A DNA stretch of 64,000 nt from Polycladospora coralii (GTDB taxonomy: Bacteria; Bacillota; Bacilli; Thermoactinomycetales; Thermoactinomycetaceae), in NCBI RefSeq assembly GCF_014773435.2, contig NZ_JACXAG020000004.1, positions 1-64,000 of the forward strand. Direction: 5' to 3'. Under the pieces are notes generated by a model. It was not told where the DNA came from, ran no database searches, and saw only the letters and a list, made by a program, of their open reading frames with translations. Both the position numbers and the translations under genes were made by a program. The first letter of the stretch is position 1, and each line of letters starts with the position of its first letter. Positions 34,026-42,869 of this stretch are shown here, one piece after another.

Positions 34026-35057
34026 ATGTCGATAGAAGAAATGATGATTACAGTAAAACCGGAATCGTTACAAGTAAGTTTAAATGAAATATTTGCCGTC
34101 GATCGGGAAGCGAAGTTGGTGCGTTGGTTGGATGAAGGAATGGGACTGATTCGATTGCGTGTCGGTTATGAGCAGGTCATTACCGCTTTAAGAAAGCGGC
34201 CACCCATTTTTTTGCAGCATGTTTTTCCCGTCTGCGATACCCTTACACTTGAGCAATCCGTAGACGAAGATTTGCAACAGATTTTAGGAGCTGTTCAAGC
34301 TCAAGTTGCGTTATTGGACAAGTCTAAGTCGTTTTCCATCCAAACAAGAATCACGCAACCGAAACAATCACGCTTTAAACGATTTGATATTAACCGTGTT
34401 GTTTCAGAGTGGCTACAAGCAGAAGGGTATGCCTTAGATGTGAAAAACCCTGAGCAGGTCGTTTCGATTGTGGTCGATTCAGAGCAGGCATACGTGGGGA
34501 TATCACGGACAGCTGATAATTTAAGCAGCTGGGCTGGCGGTCATCATCGCTTTAAGCATGAGGAGGAGCAGATATCACGTGCTGAATTTAAATTGCTAGA
34601 AGCGATTGAAGCATTTGACATACAGCTTCCTTCGCGAGGATTAGCACTTGATTTAGGGGCTTCTCCAGGTGGATGGACGCGTGTACTTCTTCAGCGTGGA
34701 TTTCATGTGTTTGCGATTGATCCGGCAGATTTGCATCCTTCGCTGCGAAAAAATCATAACTGTAAGCACTTTAAGCAGACTGCGCAAGTCTTTTTGCCTA
34801 ATCAGGCTGAGGCCGACTTTGATCTGCTGGTCAATGATATGCGCATGCATGTACGAGAGTCCGTCGATTTGATGTTAGAAGCAGCCGATGTACTCAAACC
34901 AGGTGCGTATGCAATCATGACTTTGAAGTTGAGAAAGAAACAAGGCTTGAAGGTGATTGAGCAGGCGGTATCTCACTTACAAAAAAAATACCAGGTATTG
35001 CGAGTGAAGGAGCTATTTCATAATCGTTCTGAAGTTACCTTACTATTACAGAAGTAG
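34026..35057 (+). CDS. RlmM-like FtsJ-family RNA 2'-O-methyltransferase
   Basis: 343 residues. The C-terminal half (from about 205) is an FtsJ/RrmJ-type Rossmann domain: GLALDLGASPGGWTRVLLQRG binds SAM, with DLLVNDMRMH and YAIMTLKLRKK supplying catalytic Asp and Lys, and a final Glu in RSEVTLLL. The N-terminal half looks THUMP-like, as in RlmM, which methylates C2498 of 23S rRNA. The exact target here is inferred. The ATG follows AGAGGAGAT. A terminator overlaps the stop. Confidence 0.75.
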   Translation: MSIEEMMITVKPESLQVSLNEIFAVDREAKLVRWLDEGMGLIRLRVGYEQVITALRKRPPIFLQHVFPVCDTLTLEQSVDEDLQQILGAVQAQVALLDKSKSFSIQTRITQPKQSRFKRFDINRVVSEWLQAEGYALDVKNPEQVVSIVVDSEQAYVGISRTADNLSSWAGGHHRFKHEEEQISRAEFKLLEAIEAFDIQLPSRGLALDLGASPGGWTRVLLQRGFHVFAIDPADLHPSLRKNHNCKHFKQTAQVFLPNQAEADFDLLVNDMRMHVRESVDLMLEAADVLKPGAYAIMTLKLRKKQGLKVIEQAVSHLQKKYQVLRVKELFHNRSEVTLLLQK

Positions 35058-35084
35058 AGAGAGCACCCAGGCTCTCTCTTTTTT
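35056..35084 (+). terminator. Terminator after methyltransferase gene
   Basis: AGAGAGAGC pairs with GCTCTCTCT around ACCCAG, followed by five T. Confidence 0.88.
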
Positions 35085-35097
35085 ATGGGCAATAAAG

Positions 35098-35718
35098 TTA
35101 GTTATGCATCTGCCGATAGACACATATTTCTTCTATTGTAAGTAGTGGCATTTGATATCGATTGGAGAAAAGCTCTAGATCAGATCGTCTTGCCATCGTT
35201 CCATCATCGTTCATGATTTCACATATGACGGCTACAGGATTTAATTGTGCCAGTCGCATCAAATCAATAGATGCTTCTGTTTGTCCTCGGCGTTCAAATA
35301 CGCCATTGGGGCGGGCGCACAGTGGGAAGATATGACCTGGTCTGACAAAATCAGTTGCTTTAGCAGTTGGATTCGCTAATGCTTGTATCGTTAAGCTGCG
35401 TTCGTGAGCTGAAATACCGGTGTGAACACCTTCAATTGCATCAACTGATACGGTAAATGCGGTACGCATGGCTTCTTCGTTTTGTTCGACCATCTGCGGA
35501 AGATTCAGTACTTGAAGTTGTTCTGCTAACATAGGAACACAAATTAAACCGCGTCCATACATCGCCATAAAGTTGACGTGTTCAGGGGTGACGAATTCGG
35601 CAGCAAATACCAAGTCCCCTTCATTTTCGCGGCTTTGATCATCTTGGATAATCACCATTTCCCCGTTTTTCACAGCTTCGATTGCCATTTCTACTTTGTT
35701 TAATGTAGACTGCTTCAT
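35098..35718 (-). CDS. ribB: 3,4-dihydroxy-2-butanone 4-phosphate synthase
   Basis: Makes the four-carbon precursor of riboflavin from ribulose 5-phosphate. 206 residues: the acidic metal loop [16 protein letters not shown] near residue 22, GRGLICVPM, and [22 protein letters not shown]. It is a stand-alone RibB, not fused to GTP cyclohydrolase II (RibA), and no other rib genes are adjacent. An FMN riboswitch and a hairpin around the ribosome binding site lie upstream. Confidence 0.95.
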   Translation of the reverse strand: MKQSTLNKVEMAIEAVKNGEMVIIQDDQSRENEGDLVFAAEFVTPEHVNFMAMYGRGLICVPMLAEQLQVLNLPQMVEQNEEAMRTAFTVSVDAIEGVHTGISAHERSLTIQALANPTAKATDFVRPGHIFPLCARPNGVFERRGQTEASIDLMRLAQLNPVAVICEIMNDDGTMARRSDLELFSNRYQMPLLTIEEICVYRQMHN

Positions 35719-35749
35719 TCAAAAATCCTCCTCAAACATGATTTTTGAA
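35718..35749 (-). promoter_or_regulatory. Hairpin presenting the ribB Shine-Dalgarno site
   Basis: On the minus strand TTCAAAAATC pairs perfectly with GATTTTTGAA. The 12-nt loop contains the GAGGAGG site and the stem reaches the A of the ATG. This can hide or present the start region and is a plausible translational output for the riboswitch. Confidence 0.5.
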
Positions 35750-35847
35750 TTGAACGCACCTTAGTGGAGAATATCCATTTAAACAAAAATGGATATTCAG
35801 AAATTTGTTTTGTGAATGAGCATATGAACCATTCAACAAAATGAATT

Positions 35848-35990
35848 TCACCTTCTCCCATCCGGACTATACCGTCGGCCTAAGATTTTCACTCAGTCAG
35901 TCATAATCTGAGATTATGAGTCGCGGGCTTACACCCCTCGTTCGGATGATCACCGCCGGTCAGGAATTGCACCTGCCCCGAAGGTTTGTA
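35848..35990 (-). promoter_or_regulatory. FMN riboswitch (RFN element) upstream of ribB
   Basis: Read on the minus strand, the conserved RFN pieces occur in order: CTTCGGGGCAGG, AATTCCTGACCGGCGGT, GGGGTGTAAGCCCGCGA, CCGACGGTATAGTCCGGATG and GGGAGAAGG. FMN binding would lower ribB expression. A 12-bp palindrome at 35769-35798 lies between aptamer and gene but lacks a T-run, so classic termination is doubtful. Confidence 0.95.
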
Positions 35991-36079
35991 TCAATTCAAT
36001 CCCAGTATAGCATATGAAAAATAAAGTAGGGCTTTTAGGTACATACTAGCAACAATGATATGGGAAAAGGGTGATTGAT

Positions 36080-36817
36080 ATGGAAAATAATGAGCAAACC
36101 AAAGAGTCGACTCCGACACCAGACGATGATGCGAAACGTAAAAGTGTAGCACAAGCCATTCAGCAACTAGGGCAAACCAATGTTCCTCAACTGGAATCAA
36201 ATATTTATTGTATGAATGTGATTGGACAGGTAGAAGGACATTTGGTTATGCCACCGCAAAACAAAACAACCAAGTACGAGCATATTATTCCGCAAATTGT
36301 GGCAGCCGAACAAAATAAAAATATTGAAGGTATGATCATTATTCTCAATACAGTAGGTGGGGACGTAGAAGCTGGACTGGCGATCGCTGAAATGATTGCT
36401 ACGATGAGTAAACCGACGGTTTCCATTGTACTTGGCGGGGGGCATAGTATTGGAGTTCCGATTGCTGTGGCAGCGGATGTTTCTTTTATCGCTGAAACAG
36501 CTACGATGACGATTCACCCCGTTCGGTTAACAGGCTTAGTGATTGGTGTTCCACAAACCTTTGAGTATTTAGAAAAAATGCAGGATCGAGTCATTCGCTT
36601 TGTAGAGCAACATTCCAATATTGGAGAAAAAAACTTCCGTGAATTAATGTTTCGAACGGGAGATCTGGCCCGCGACATCGGTACCAATGTGATCGGTAAA
36701 GATGCAGTTACATACGGCTTGATTGATCGTGTAGGTGGGATTTCCAGTGCGCTCTCAGAATTAAATCGCATGATAAAAGAACGAAAAGAAAGTACGCAAG
36801 AGGAGTTATTACAATGA
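36080..36817 (+). CDS. tepA: TepA, ClpP-like translocation-enhancing peptidase
   Basis: A 245-residue ClpP-fold protein of the TepA/YmfB group. Segments: [25 protein letters not shown] split around residue 100, [20 protein letters not shown] near 130 with the Ser of the GHSIG motif, and [12 protein letters not shown]. The start is ATG 36080 with AAAGGGTGAT; an in-frame GTG at 36071 lies within that site. Together with ylzJ and the later spoIIIE it resumes the conserved block interrupted after rnjB. Confidence 0.93.
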   Translation: MENNEQTKESTPTPDDDAKRKSVAQAIQQLGQTNVPQLESNIYCMNVIGQVEGHLVMPPQNKTTKYEHIIPQIVAAEQNKNIEGMIIILNTVGGDVEAGLAIAEMIATMSKPTVSIVLGGGHSIGVPIAVAADVSFIAETATMTIHPVRLTGLVIGVPQTFEYLEKMQDRVIRFVEQHSNIGEKNFRELMFRTGDLARDIGTNVIGKDAVTYGLIDRVGGISSALSELNRMIKERKESTQEELLQ

Positions 36818-37035
36818 TTTATTATACAGCACTCCCGGAAGAACTTATTTTCTCCAATTTGAATGAAGAAGCACCACCGTTAAAAGAAATAGAGGTAGAT
36901 GGGATACAGATGGTTGTCCAAATGGAAAATGAGACGGAAGCATCAATTGTACGCCTTATCAGTGGGGATCTCAATCACTACCTTGATCAACGCTTACAAC
37001 CAGGAAATAAAATTCAGTTTACTGCCAAACTCTGA
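36814..37035 (+). CDS. ylzJ: YlzJ-like protein
   Basis: A 73-residue protein starting [14 protein letters not shown], the YlzJ signature, and ending in a short segment with [16 protein letters not shown]. Function unknown. The ATG overlaps the tepA stop by 4 nt, so translation is coupled. In Bacillus it sits between tepA and spoIIIE. Confidence 0.88.
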   Translation: MIYYTALPEELIFSNLNEEAPPLKEIEVDGIQMVVQMENETEASIVRLISGDLNHYLDQRLQPGNKIQFTAKL

Positions 37036-37076
37036 GATAGCGACTCCAAGTTGATTCACTTGGAGTCGCTATCTTC
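37036..37076. terminator. Bidirectional terminator shared by ylzJ and degV
   Basis: GATAGCGACTCCAAGT and ACTTGGAGTCGCTATC form a perfect 16-bp stem around TGATTC. Its right arm encodes the last residues of the convergent DegV protein. Confidence 0.85.
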
Positions 37077-37916
37077 TCGCATCCATGCGATGACGAGACT
37101 ACCTCTACCACCATGTACACCTATAGTCCCACTTAAAGGGCCAATGTATATTTCAATATCTTTGTAAGATTGAAGTAGCGTTTGCTTGATCTGTAATGCT
37201 TCTTCCATCACATCAGCCTGTAAGATCATGATGCGGCGGATCACATGCTGTTGCTTAGCTGCATGCAGTTGATTCAAAATTGTCCGTAAGGCTCTTCTCT
37301 GTGTGCGAAAACGACCAAATAGTTGAACACCACCATCTCTAATACATAAAACAGGCTTTATTTTTAAGATGCTACCGAGAAAGAGTTGAACCCCGTTCAA
37401 GCGTCCTCCTTTATATAATTGTTCTAAGTTTCCTACTAATATGTAATTATCAAATCTTTTATGTTCTAAGCGCAAAATATCAGCAATTTGACTCGGTTCC
37501 ATACCCGTTTGTGCCAAATGAATGCCTTTTTCAATCATCATCGTAAGGGGATAAGAAAGGATGCGTGTATCGACGACCTCAATCGGGTGATCGACCATTT
37601 GTGCAGCCATTAAGCTCGTTTGGTAGGTTCCACTTAATTCACTACTTAAATGAACCGCAATAATATGATCAAAACTTTCTTTTAGTTTTTCATATAAAGA
37701 TACAAATTGACCGATTGTAGGCTGAGAAGTAGTAGGTATCGATTTGTAATGTTCTATTTTGTCATATAGCTCTGTGGTGTTTAGATCGACACCTTCGGCA
37801 TAGACTTGATCATAAAAAAGAATACCTAAGGGGATGACGAATATATCGTGTTGTAAGAGAAGGTTCTCTGGTATTTGGGCAGTGCTATCTGTGACCCAAG
37901 CAATTTTTTTATGCAT
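37056..37916 (-). CDS. DegV family fatty-acid-binding protein
   Basis: A 286-residue DegV protein: ITWVTDSTA-type start (IAWVTDSTAQIP), PLGILFYDQVYAEGVDL, TTSQPTIGQF near residue 60, and HLSSELSGTYQTS near 94. DegV/FakB proteins bind fatty acids for phosphorylation by FakA; no fakA is nearby. The ATG has GGAAGGAC upstream. It is convergent with ylzJ and divergent from the DUF1295 gene. Confidence 0.92.
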   Translation of the reverse strand: MHKKIAWVTDSTAQIPENLLLQHDIFVIPLGILFYDQVYAEGVDLNTTELYDKIEHYKSIPTTSQPTIGQFVSLYEKLKESFDHIIAVHLSSELSGTYQTSLMAAQMVDHPIEVVDTRILSYPLTMMIEKGIHLAQTGMEPSQIADILRLEHKRFDNYILVGNLEQLYKGGRLNGVQLFLGSILKIKPVLCIRDGGVQLFGRFRTQRRALRTILNQLHAAKQQHVIRRIMILQADVMEEALQIKQTLLQSYKDIEIYIGPLSGTIGVHGGRGSLVIAWMREDSDSK

Positions 37917-37986
37917 AGAATGAGCGTCCTTCCTCTGTAGGGAATATAAGAATCTCTTTCCTTTACTTTAACATGGTGAATTAAAC

Positions 37987-38039
37987 TGTACAATAATAAC
38001 CTTAAACTTATACAAAAAGTGTACAAATTAATGTATGAT
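37987..38039 (+). promoter_or_regulatory. Promoter with phased TnTACA repeats, candidate LitR/CarH operator
   Basis: TGTACA at 37987, TATACA at 38009 and TGTACA at 38020 lie at 22 and 11 bp, that is, in 11-bp phase. A -10 box TATGAT (38034) is 19 bp behind TATACA. CarH-type regulators are known to bind 11-bp direct repeats of nnTnTACA form, and a CarH-like gene lies 1.3 kb downstream. Confidence 0.6.
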
Positions 38040-38072
38040 AGGGATAGAAATAAAAAGGGAGAGTGATTGTTC

Positions 38073-38849
38073 ATGCTAGACTTAATCGGCATTGCCGGTG
38101 CTGTACTTTTTTTATATATGACATGCATATGGTTTATCGCCCAGCGCATTCATGACTTATCCATTGTAGATATCGCATGGGGTGGAGGCTTTGTTCTGCT
38201 ATCTTGGATAGGTTTGGGGTATGTATCAGAACCGACAACGCGGCAAATCATCCTGACCATACTGGTAACAATCTGGGGACTGCGTCTGTCTGGCTATATC
38301 TATATACGTGGAAGAGGAAAAGAAGAAGATTATCGCTATCAAGATATGCGCAAAAGATGGGGAGATCGCGTTGCCCTCATCAGCTTCGTCCGTGTTTATA
38401 TGTTTCAAGGTGTGATTTTGTTTCTCCTATCTTTTCCACTCTTTATCGTATATACCATGGATAATGGCTCTTCACTTGGCTGGCTAGATTACTTAGGTAT
38501 TACGCTATGGTTGATCGGATTTGGTTTTGAAGCGATATCGGATCAACAACTGTATCGATTTAAACAAAACCCAAATAATAAGGGAAAAGTGATTCAATCC
38601 GGGTTATGGAAGTATACGCGACATCCCAACTATTTCGGAGAATCTTTACTTTGGTGGGGTATTTTTATGCTTGCACTTGCAGTTCCATACGGCATCGCTA
38701 CGGTATACGCTCCGATTGCACTAACCTTTTTATTATTAAAGGTGTCTGGTGTCCCCTTATTGGAGAAGAAGTATATGCAAAAACCTGAATTTCGGGAATA
38801 TGCAAAGCGAACGAATCAATTTATTCCATGGTTTCCCAAAAAGAAGTAG
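38073..38849 (+). CDS. DUF1295 integral membrane protein (steroid reductase/ICMT-like)
   Basis: 258 residues with about seven transmembrane helices. The C-terminal part has the DUF1295 / isoprenylcysteine methyltransferase-like signature: GLWKYTRHPNYFGESLLWWG near residues 186-205 and a closing EKKYMQKPEFREYAKRT. Such proteins are often found beside LitR-type light regulators; the substrate, probably a lipid, is unknown. ATG 38073 has GGGAGAGTG upstream. The promoter carries CarH-like repeats. Confidence 0.82.
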   Translation: MLDLIGIAGAVLFLYMTCIWFIAQRIHDLSIVDIAWGGGFVLLSWIGLGYVSEPTTRQIILTILVTIWGLRLSGYIYIRGRGKEEDYRYQDMRKRWGDRVALISFVRVYMFQGVILFLLSFPLFIVYTMDNGSSLGWLDYLGITLWLIGFGFEAISDQQLYRFKQNPNNKGKVIQSGLWKYTRHPNYFGESLLWWGIFMLALAVPYGIATVYAPIALTFLLLKVSGVPLLEKKYMQKPEFREYAKRTNQFIPWFPKKK

Positions 38850-38869
38850 AGCGCATTAACGCGCTCTAC

Positions 38870-39190
38870 TCAACCTTGCCAAAAAACTTGCCAATTTCCT
38901 CTACTTCTTATACAAGTAATAAAGACATATAGTGCAGTTGTCCAGTTGCCGAGGATGATAAAAAAGAAAATCCAGATTAATATGTGCATAACTTTCTTTT
39001 CTCTATAGACGATCCACATGGAAAAGAGTGTAATACCGACATAAAAATCAATCAGTGTCAATTTTCCCCATAGTAATTGCAGTAGCTGTGCTCCTTCACC
39101 CCAGAAGTCGCCATAAATCAAACCATAACCAATCGAAAATGTCATGATCAACCAGAGTGTAAAACTGATCCATTGTACAACCTTCATCAT
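38870..39190 (-). CDS. Small four-helix membrane protein (DUF1475-like)
   Basis: 106 residues with about three to four hydrophobic helices. The pattern TLIDFYVGITLFSMWIVYRE and ILGNWTTALYVFITC resembles DUF1475-type proteins, an assignment made from memory. It is transcribed toward the DUF1295 gene and divergently from the LitR-like gene, sharing a 113-bp control region. The start uses ATG with GGTGAGGTG upstream; a second ATG follows at once. Function unknown. Confidence 0.6.
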   Translation of the reverse strand: MMKVVQWISFTLWLIMTFSIGYGLIYGDFWGEGAQLLQLLWGKLTLIDFYVGITLFSMWIVYREKKVMHILIWIFFFIILGNWTTALYVFITCIRSRGNWQVFWQG

Positions 39191-39303
39191 TATTCACCTC
39201 ACCACAAAGATTTGTATAAATGTAATACCCTGTTTGAACATGATTTGATCATACTGTACAAAATAAGTAAACTAATATGTAATTGATCTTAATCAAGTAA
39301 AGA
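39191..39303. promoter_or_regulatory. Divergent control region with TGTACA-like half-sites
   Basis: Between the small membrane protein and the LitR-like gene lie TGTATA (39213), TGAACA (39235) and TGTACA (39255), resembling the half-sites upstream of the DUF1295 gene, though the 11-bp phase is not kept. Autoregulation of the LitR-like gene is plausible. Confidence 0.45.
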
Positions 39304-40206
39304 GTGAGTCATGTGTATAATATAAAAGTCGTATCGAAAATGATCGATGTGCCTGCTGTGACCTTGCGAGCGTGGGAGCGCAGATATGATTTGAAGCCTT
39401 CTGCGCGCACACAAGGAGGACATCGTCTTTATTCGGAGCAAGATATAGAAGCACTGAAATGGATTAAGCATCAGCTTGAACACGAAGGCCTAACGATTTC
39501 ACAGGCAGTGGTGCAACTTAAGCAAAAGCAGGCGAAGACATCTAAATCTCTGCCACACCAAGTACCGCATCAATTTACAGACATTGAAGATGCCCTTTAT
39601 CAGCATTTGATCTCATTTGAAGGAGAGAAAGCGACGGAAACAGTCGAATCAAGCTTTTCGCTGTATCGCTATGATCAAATTTTCATGCACGTCCTCGTTC
39701 CACTTATGCATCGCATTGGACATGACTGGGCAGCAGGACGTATCACAGTTGCCCAAGAGCATTATGCGACTCAATTCCTAATTCAGCGTTGCTATATGAT
39801 GTTACACGTATTTCCAACCTATCCATTTTTACCGTCATTTCTTGCGCTGTGTCCACAAGGTGAACATCATCAAGTCGGATTATTATTGTTTACCCTATTT
39901 TTACGACAAAAAGGTGTAAAAGTGATCTATCTAGGGCCTAATATGCCGTGTGAAGGATTAGATGAGATCATCGTCAAGCATCATATTCAATTTGTCGCCA
40001 TGTCACTTACCATCTCTGAATATCTGCCTGAAGCATTGACTACTATTGAAACATTACAAAATCAGTTTAAACATCTAAGCTTTGCACTCGGTGGTCACGG
40101 ATTCAAACATGTGGATAAAATTGATCAAAAGTGGCTAGTAGGTGAACAGACTGAGGAATGGGAAAAATGGTTTGAATCTGTGCTAAAACGTGTAGAAATA
40201 AAGTAA
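39304..40206 (+). CDS. LitR/CarH-type MerR regulator with B12-binding domain
   Basis: A 300-residue regulator. The MerR DNA-binding domain (residues 5-70: VPAVTLRAWERRYDL, GGHRLYSEQDI) is followed by a cap domain with DWAAGRITVAQEH (about 139-151), which carries the Trp and Glu-His residues of CarH. A cobalamin-binding Rossmann domain follows, with GEHHQVGLLLF (about 190) containing the ExHxxG cobalt-ligand motif. Such proteins are light sensors using adenosylcobalamin. The start is GTG 39304; GTG 39313 is an alternative. It precedes the SDR gene by 28 nt. Confidence 0.85.
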   Translation: MSHVYNIKVVSKMIDVPAVTLRAWERRYDLKPSARTQGGHRLYSEQDIEALKWIKHQLEHEGLTISQAVVQLKQKQAKTSKSLPHQVPHQFTDIEDALYQHLISFEGEKATETVESSFSLYRYDQIFMHVLVPLMHRIGHDWAAGRITVAQEHYATQFLIQRCYMMLHVFPTYPFLPSFLALCPQGEHHQVGLLLFTLFLRQKGVKVIYLGPNMPCEGLDEIIVKHHIQFVAMSLTISEYLPEALTTIETLQNQFKHLSFALGGHGFKHVDKIDQKWLVGEQTEEWEKWFESVLKRVEIK

Positions 40207-40234
40207 GCATCCTGTATATGAAGGGGGAGAGGGG

Positions 40235-41329
40235 ATGTCACATTATTTTTTCACTGGGTTTCCGGGTTTCATATCATCCCGATTAATCAGGCAACTCATT
40301 CGGAAAAGATCCGATTTAAGTAAGATTGTCCTGCTTGTATTACCCCATATGGTATCGAAGGCTGAAGCTGAGCTGGCACATATTGCCGAGCGAGAACAAG
40401 TACCGTTACATCTTTTTCGCGTGATCACAGGCGATATCACAGAAAAAAATTTGGCGATACCAGCCGATATTCAGTCGGAGCTGGCAGGATCTATTACTCA
40501 TGTGTTTCATTTAGCTGCGATCTACGACCTAGCGGTAGAGCAACATGTAGCTGAAAAAATAAATGTCCTCGGGACCGAACATGTCAACCAATGGTTAATA
40601 ACCCTTACTGAGCTAAAGCATTACATATACTTTAGTACAGCTTATGTATCTGGGAAACGTGAGGGTAGAATTTTAGAAAACGAATTAGAGGCGAATCAGT
40701 CCTTCAAAAATTGGTATGAACAAACGAAGTATGTAGCGGAAGTCAAAGTGAAAGCTCAAATGGATCGAATTCCAACTACGATTGTGCGACCTGGTATTGT
40801 AATTGGAGACTCCAACACAGGAGAGACGAGCAAGTTTGATGGCCCCTATTTCTTTTTAAATATCATGGATCGTTTAGAGGGAATGCCGATTTCCCCATTT
40901 ATCGGAAAAGGAAAGGCTGAAGGGAATTTTGTGCCCATTGATTACATCACGGAAGCGACTGAGTATTTAACACGAGACCAAAAAGGAATCGGCGCTACCT
41001 ATCATCTTACCGATCCGAAACCTTATCAGATGAACGAAGTCTATCAAATGCTCAGCCAGGGATATCGAAAACAAGACCCTGCCGGAGTGGTATCACCAAC
41101 GATTTTGAAAGGATTATTTTCAATTCCCTTATTACGGCAAAAGTTACAGGTAGAAAAAGAAGCAATTGATTATTTTATCTATGAAGCCGTTTACGACACC
41201 ACACAAACCCAATTGGCACTCAAAGACTCAGGCATCTCATGTCCGGACCTAAAAGAATACCTTCCCCGAATTATCGAATATTATCAAGTGCATAAAAATG
41301 ATGCGAGTAAACATTTAGATATTAAATAA
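40235..41329 (+). CDS. Extended SDR / thioester-reductase-like NAD(P)-binding protein
   Basis: A 364-residue protein of the NAD_binding_4 (fatty acyl-CoA reductase / thioester reductase) type. Nucleotide motif TGFPGFISS is at residues 7-15, HLAAIYDL near 89, and the catalytic STAY...YEQTKYVAE set near residues 135-170 (Tyr-x-x-x-Lys present). RPGIVIGDS follows. The ATG has GGGGGAGAGGGG upstream. It is probably co-transcribed with the LitR-like gene. It may act on lipid or acyl substrates. Confidence 0.8.
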   Translation: MSHYFFTGFPGFISSRLIRQLIRKRSDLSKIVLLVLPHMVSKAEAELAHIAEREQVPLHLFRVITGDITEKNLAIPADIQSELAGSITHVFHLAAIYDLAVEQHVAEKINVLGTEHVNQWLITLTELKHYIYFSTAYVSGKREGRILENELEANQSFKNWYEQTKYVAEVKVKAQMDRIPTTIVRPGIVIGDSNTGETSKFDGPYFFLNIMDRLEGMPISPFIGKGKAEGNFVPIDYITEATEYLTRDQKGIGATYHLTDPKPYQMNEVYQMLSQGYRKQDPAGVVSPTILKGLFSIPLLRQKLQVEKEAIDYFIYEAVYDTTQTQLALKDSGISCPDLKEYLPRIIEYYQVHKNDASKHLDIK

Positions 41330-41354
41330 ATGAGATTGCAAATTTTTCAAAAAA

Positions 41355-41376
41355 GTCCGCTCTAGCTAGAGCGGAC
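41355..41376 (-). terminator. Palindromic hairpin with T-run on the minus strand
   Basis: GTCCGCTCTAGCTAGAGCGGAC is close to a perfect inverted repeat split at its centre. The minus strand gives TTTTTT directly after it, while the plus strand gives AAAACTT. It sits at the SDR gene end but reads best for transcripts coming from the right. Confidence 0.6.
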
Positions 41377-41635
41377 AAAACTTCTTAAGCATATCTTCCC
41401 CATAAGAGACTGTTAGCATTACGCTATGTCTATCAAATGAATCACAAAATACTCCTCTTTTATCATTTTTTCAAATAAATATTATGATGGGTTCAACATC
41501 ATTTGTTCCAAACTGTATAGCTATAGGAAAAATATCGAAATAAGCACTGTATGTAAATTAATTTATAATGGATTTTAATTATAAAATAAAAAGATGAATA
41601 GTCAATATTTATTTTTATACAAACAGCATTTCATA

Positions 41636-41664
41636 TTGACAAGGTTGTGCCGGCTCAATATAAT
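41636..41664 (+). promoter_or_regulatory. Consensus promoter of the Rhs locus (copy 1)
   Basis: TTGACA and TATAAT with exactly 17 bp between them. The spacer contains CGGCTCA. A homologous copy lies at 44834-44862. Confidence 0.85.
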
Positions 41665-41755
41665 AAGCTAATCAATATAAAAAGGGATAAATTATTAAAA
41701 TCGACTTTATGTTATACTCCTAATCATTTGTTTATGAAAGGAAATAGGACCTTAA

Positions 41756-42139
41756 ATGAACAATCGCAAATGGAGAATTAGATTCAAAACTTTAGCAATA
41801 GTTTTGACTATCGTAATCACGTCATCTGTTTTTCTTCCTGAGTACGCCAATGTATACGCAGCGAAAAAAGCAGAAAATGTAAAATTAAACGCAGTCCAAG
41901 AAGCTCCTGAACTTCGTTCGGAGAATTCGAAAACTTACTTAAAAGGCAATGGTATAACTTACATATAAGAGCAGTATTTGGAGCCGATTCACTACAAAGA
42001 GAAAGGCCTTTGGCAAGAGATTGAAAATGACATAACCATTTCAAAAGAAAAGACTGAAAAGTCTTCATCCATATGCGTTTATTCTAACTCCTGTGGACGA
42101 TTTTTTAGAAATAGACTGTTGGTGATTAACCCGAGTTGA
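41756..42139 (+). pseudogene. N-terminal fragment of a secreted Rhs/WapA-type protein
   Basis: The first 70 codons encode a signal peptide (RFKTLAIVLTIVITSSVFLP...VYA) and a segment EAPELRSENSKTYLKGNGI. A TAA at 41966 interrupts it; the frame then continues EQYLEPIHYKEKGLWQEIEN, which matches the N-terminal region of Firmicutes Rhs/YD-repeat proteins, to a TGA at 42137. The large central repeat region is deleted. It follows a consensus promoter, so the short secreted product could still be made. Confidence 0.75.
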
Positions 42140-42163
42140 AAAATAAATATACAAGGAGTATAT

Positions 42164-42580
42164 ATGATGAGAAAAAGCATTTTAACCTATGATCCTCAAG
42201 TTAATATGGGCTATCTTTACTTAATTTCTAAGAGAGTCCCACATGGTCATTGTCGTGAGTTAGATGAAGATAGTGAGCTCATATTGGACTTTGATAAAAA
42301 TAACAAGTTGATTGGTGTGGAGTTTTTTCCGAACAACTCTCATAAAATAAGAGAGCTTATTCGTGGTAATAAGCAATTTGATAAGAAATATAAAAATGAA
42401 AACATGTATTATGTACTGCAACTGAGTAAGGGCGATGCTAAGGTTACGCTTCAGTTAGAAGAACAAGATATACATTTTATTTTTGGTAATGAACAATTAG
42501 ACGATCTTTTAGCTATTGAAATATATGCTACTGAAGATTATGATGAACTATTCCTAACAGGTGATAAAACGGTTAGATAA
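42164..42580 (+). CDS. DUF2283-like protein, possible immunity protein of the Rhs locus
   Basis: 138 residues. The first half (ILTYDPQVNMGYLYLIS, ELILDFDKNNKLIGVEFF) resembles DUF2283 proteins. The second half (YVLQLSKGDAKVTLQLEEQ onward) recurs, slightly diverged, at the end of the Rhs chimera at 44623. The ATG has AAGGAG upstream. A terminator follows. It lies right after the Rhs N-terminal fragment, where an immunity gene would remain once toxin sequence is lost. Function is inferred from position. Confidence 0.6.
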   Translation: MMRKSILTYDPQVNMGYLYLISKRVPHGHCRELDEDSELILDFDKNNKLIGVEFFPNNSHKIRELIRGNKQFDKKYKNENMYYVLQLSKGDAKVTLQLEEQDIHFIFGNEQLDDLLAIEIYATEDYDELFLTGDKTVR

Positions 42581-42636
42581 ATTCTATGACAGATATGAAG
42601 TGAAGTGAGAACTCACTCTGTAAGCTTACGCATTTC

Positions 42637-42675
42637 CACCTCCAATGTGTTATGAAGCTATTGGAGGTGTTTTTT
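42637..42675 (+). terminator. Terminator after DUF2283-like gene
   Basis: CACCTCCAAT pairs with ATTGGAGGTG around a 13-nt loop, then TTTTTT. A related hairpin (CACCTCC...GGAGGTG) ends the chimera at 44718. Confidence 0.88.
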
Positions 42676-42869
42676 AAGGACAGACTTTCCACAGTTTTGT
42701 TCCTGCTAAAAATCGGACGTAAAGTTTGAAATATTATAAATTTTCGTGTATCTTTTAAATCAAGAAGAGTTCTCGAATGCTTTTTTGTATTGAAGACTCG
42801 AGTCCTCACGAGGTCAACTATGCAGAGAAGATTATGAATGATTTTCTCTGCAGAAGGGATGCGTCAGAC

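Larger units (their letters stand above)
41330..41755. other. AT-rich intergenic region before the Rhs locus
   Basis: 426 bp with no gene. It contains a perfect palindrome (41355-41376) behind the SDR gene and a consensus promoter (41636-41664) for the decayed Rhs gene. The rest is AT-rich without further signal that I can identify. Confidence 0.6.

Noticed and set aside
35769-35798. 12-bp palindrome between riboswitch and ribB as an intrinsic terminator
   Set aside because: No T-run follows on the minus strand, so termination is not supported; it may be an antisequestering or spacer stem.
24502-36079. Integrase, tRNA attachment site or transposase that would define the island as a mobile element
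   Set aside because: None was seen; the island is defined only by interruption of conserved gene order.
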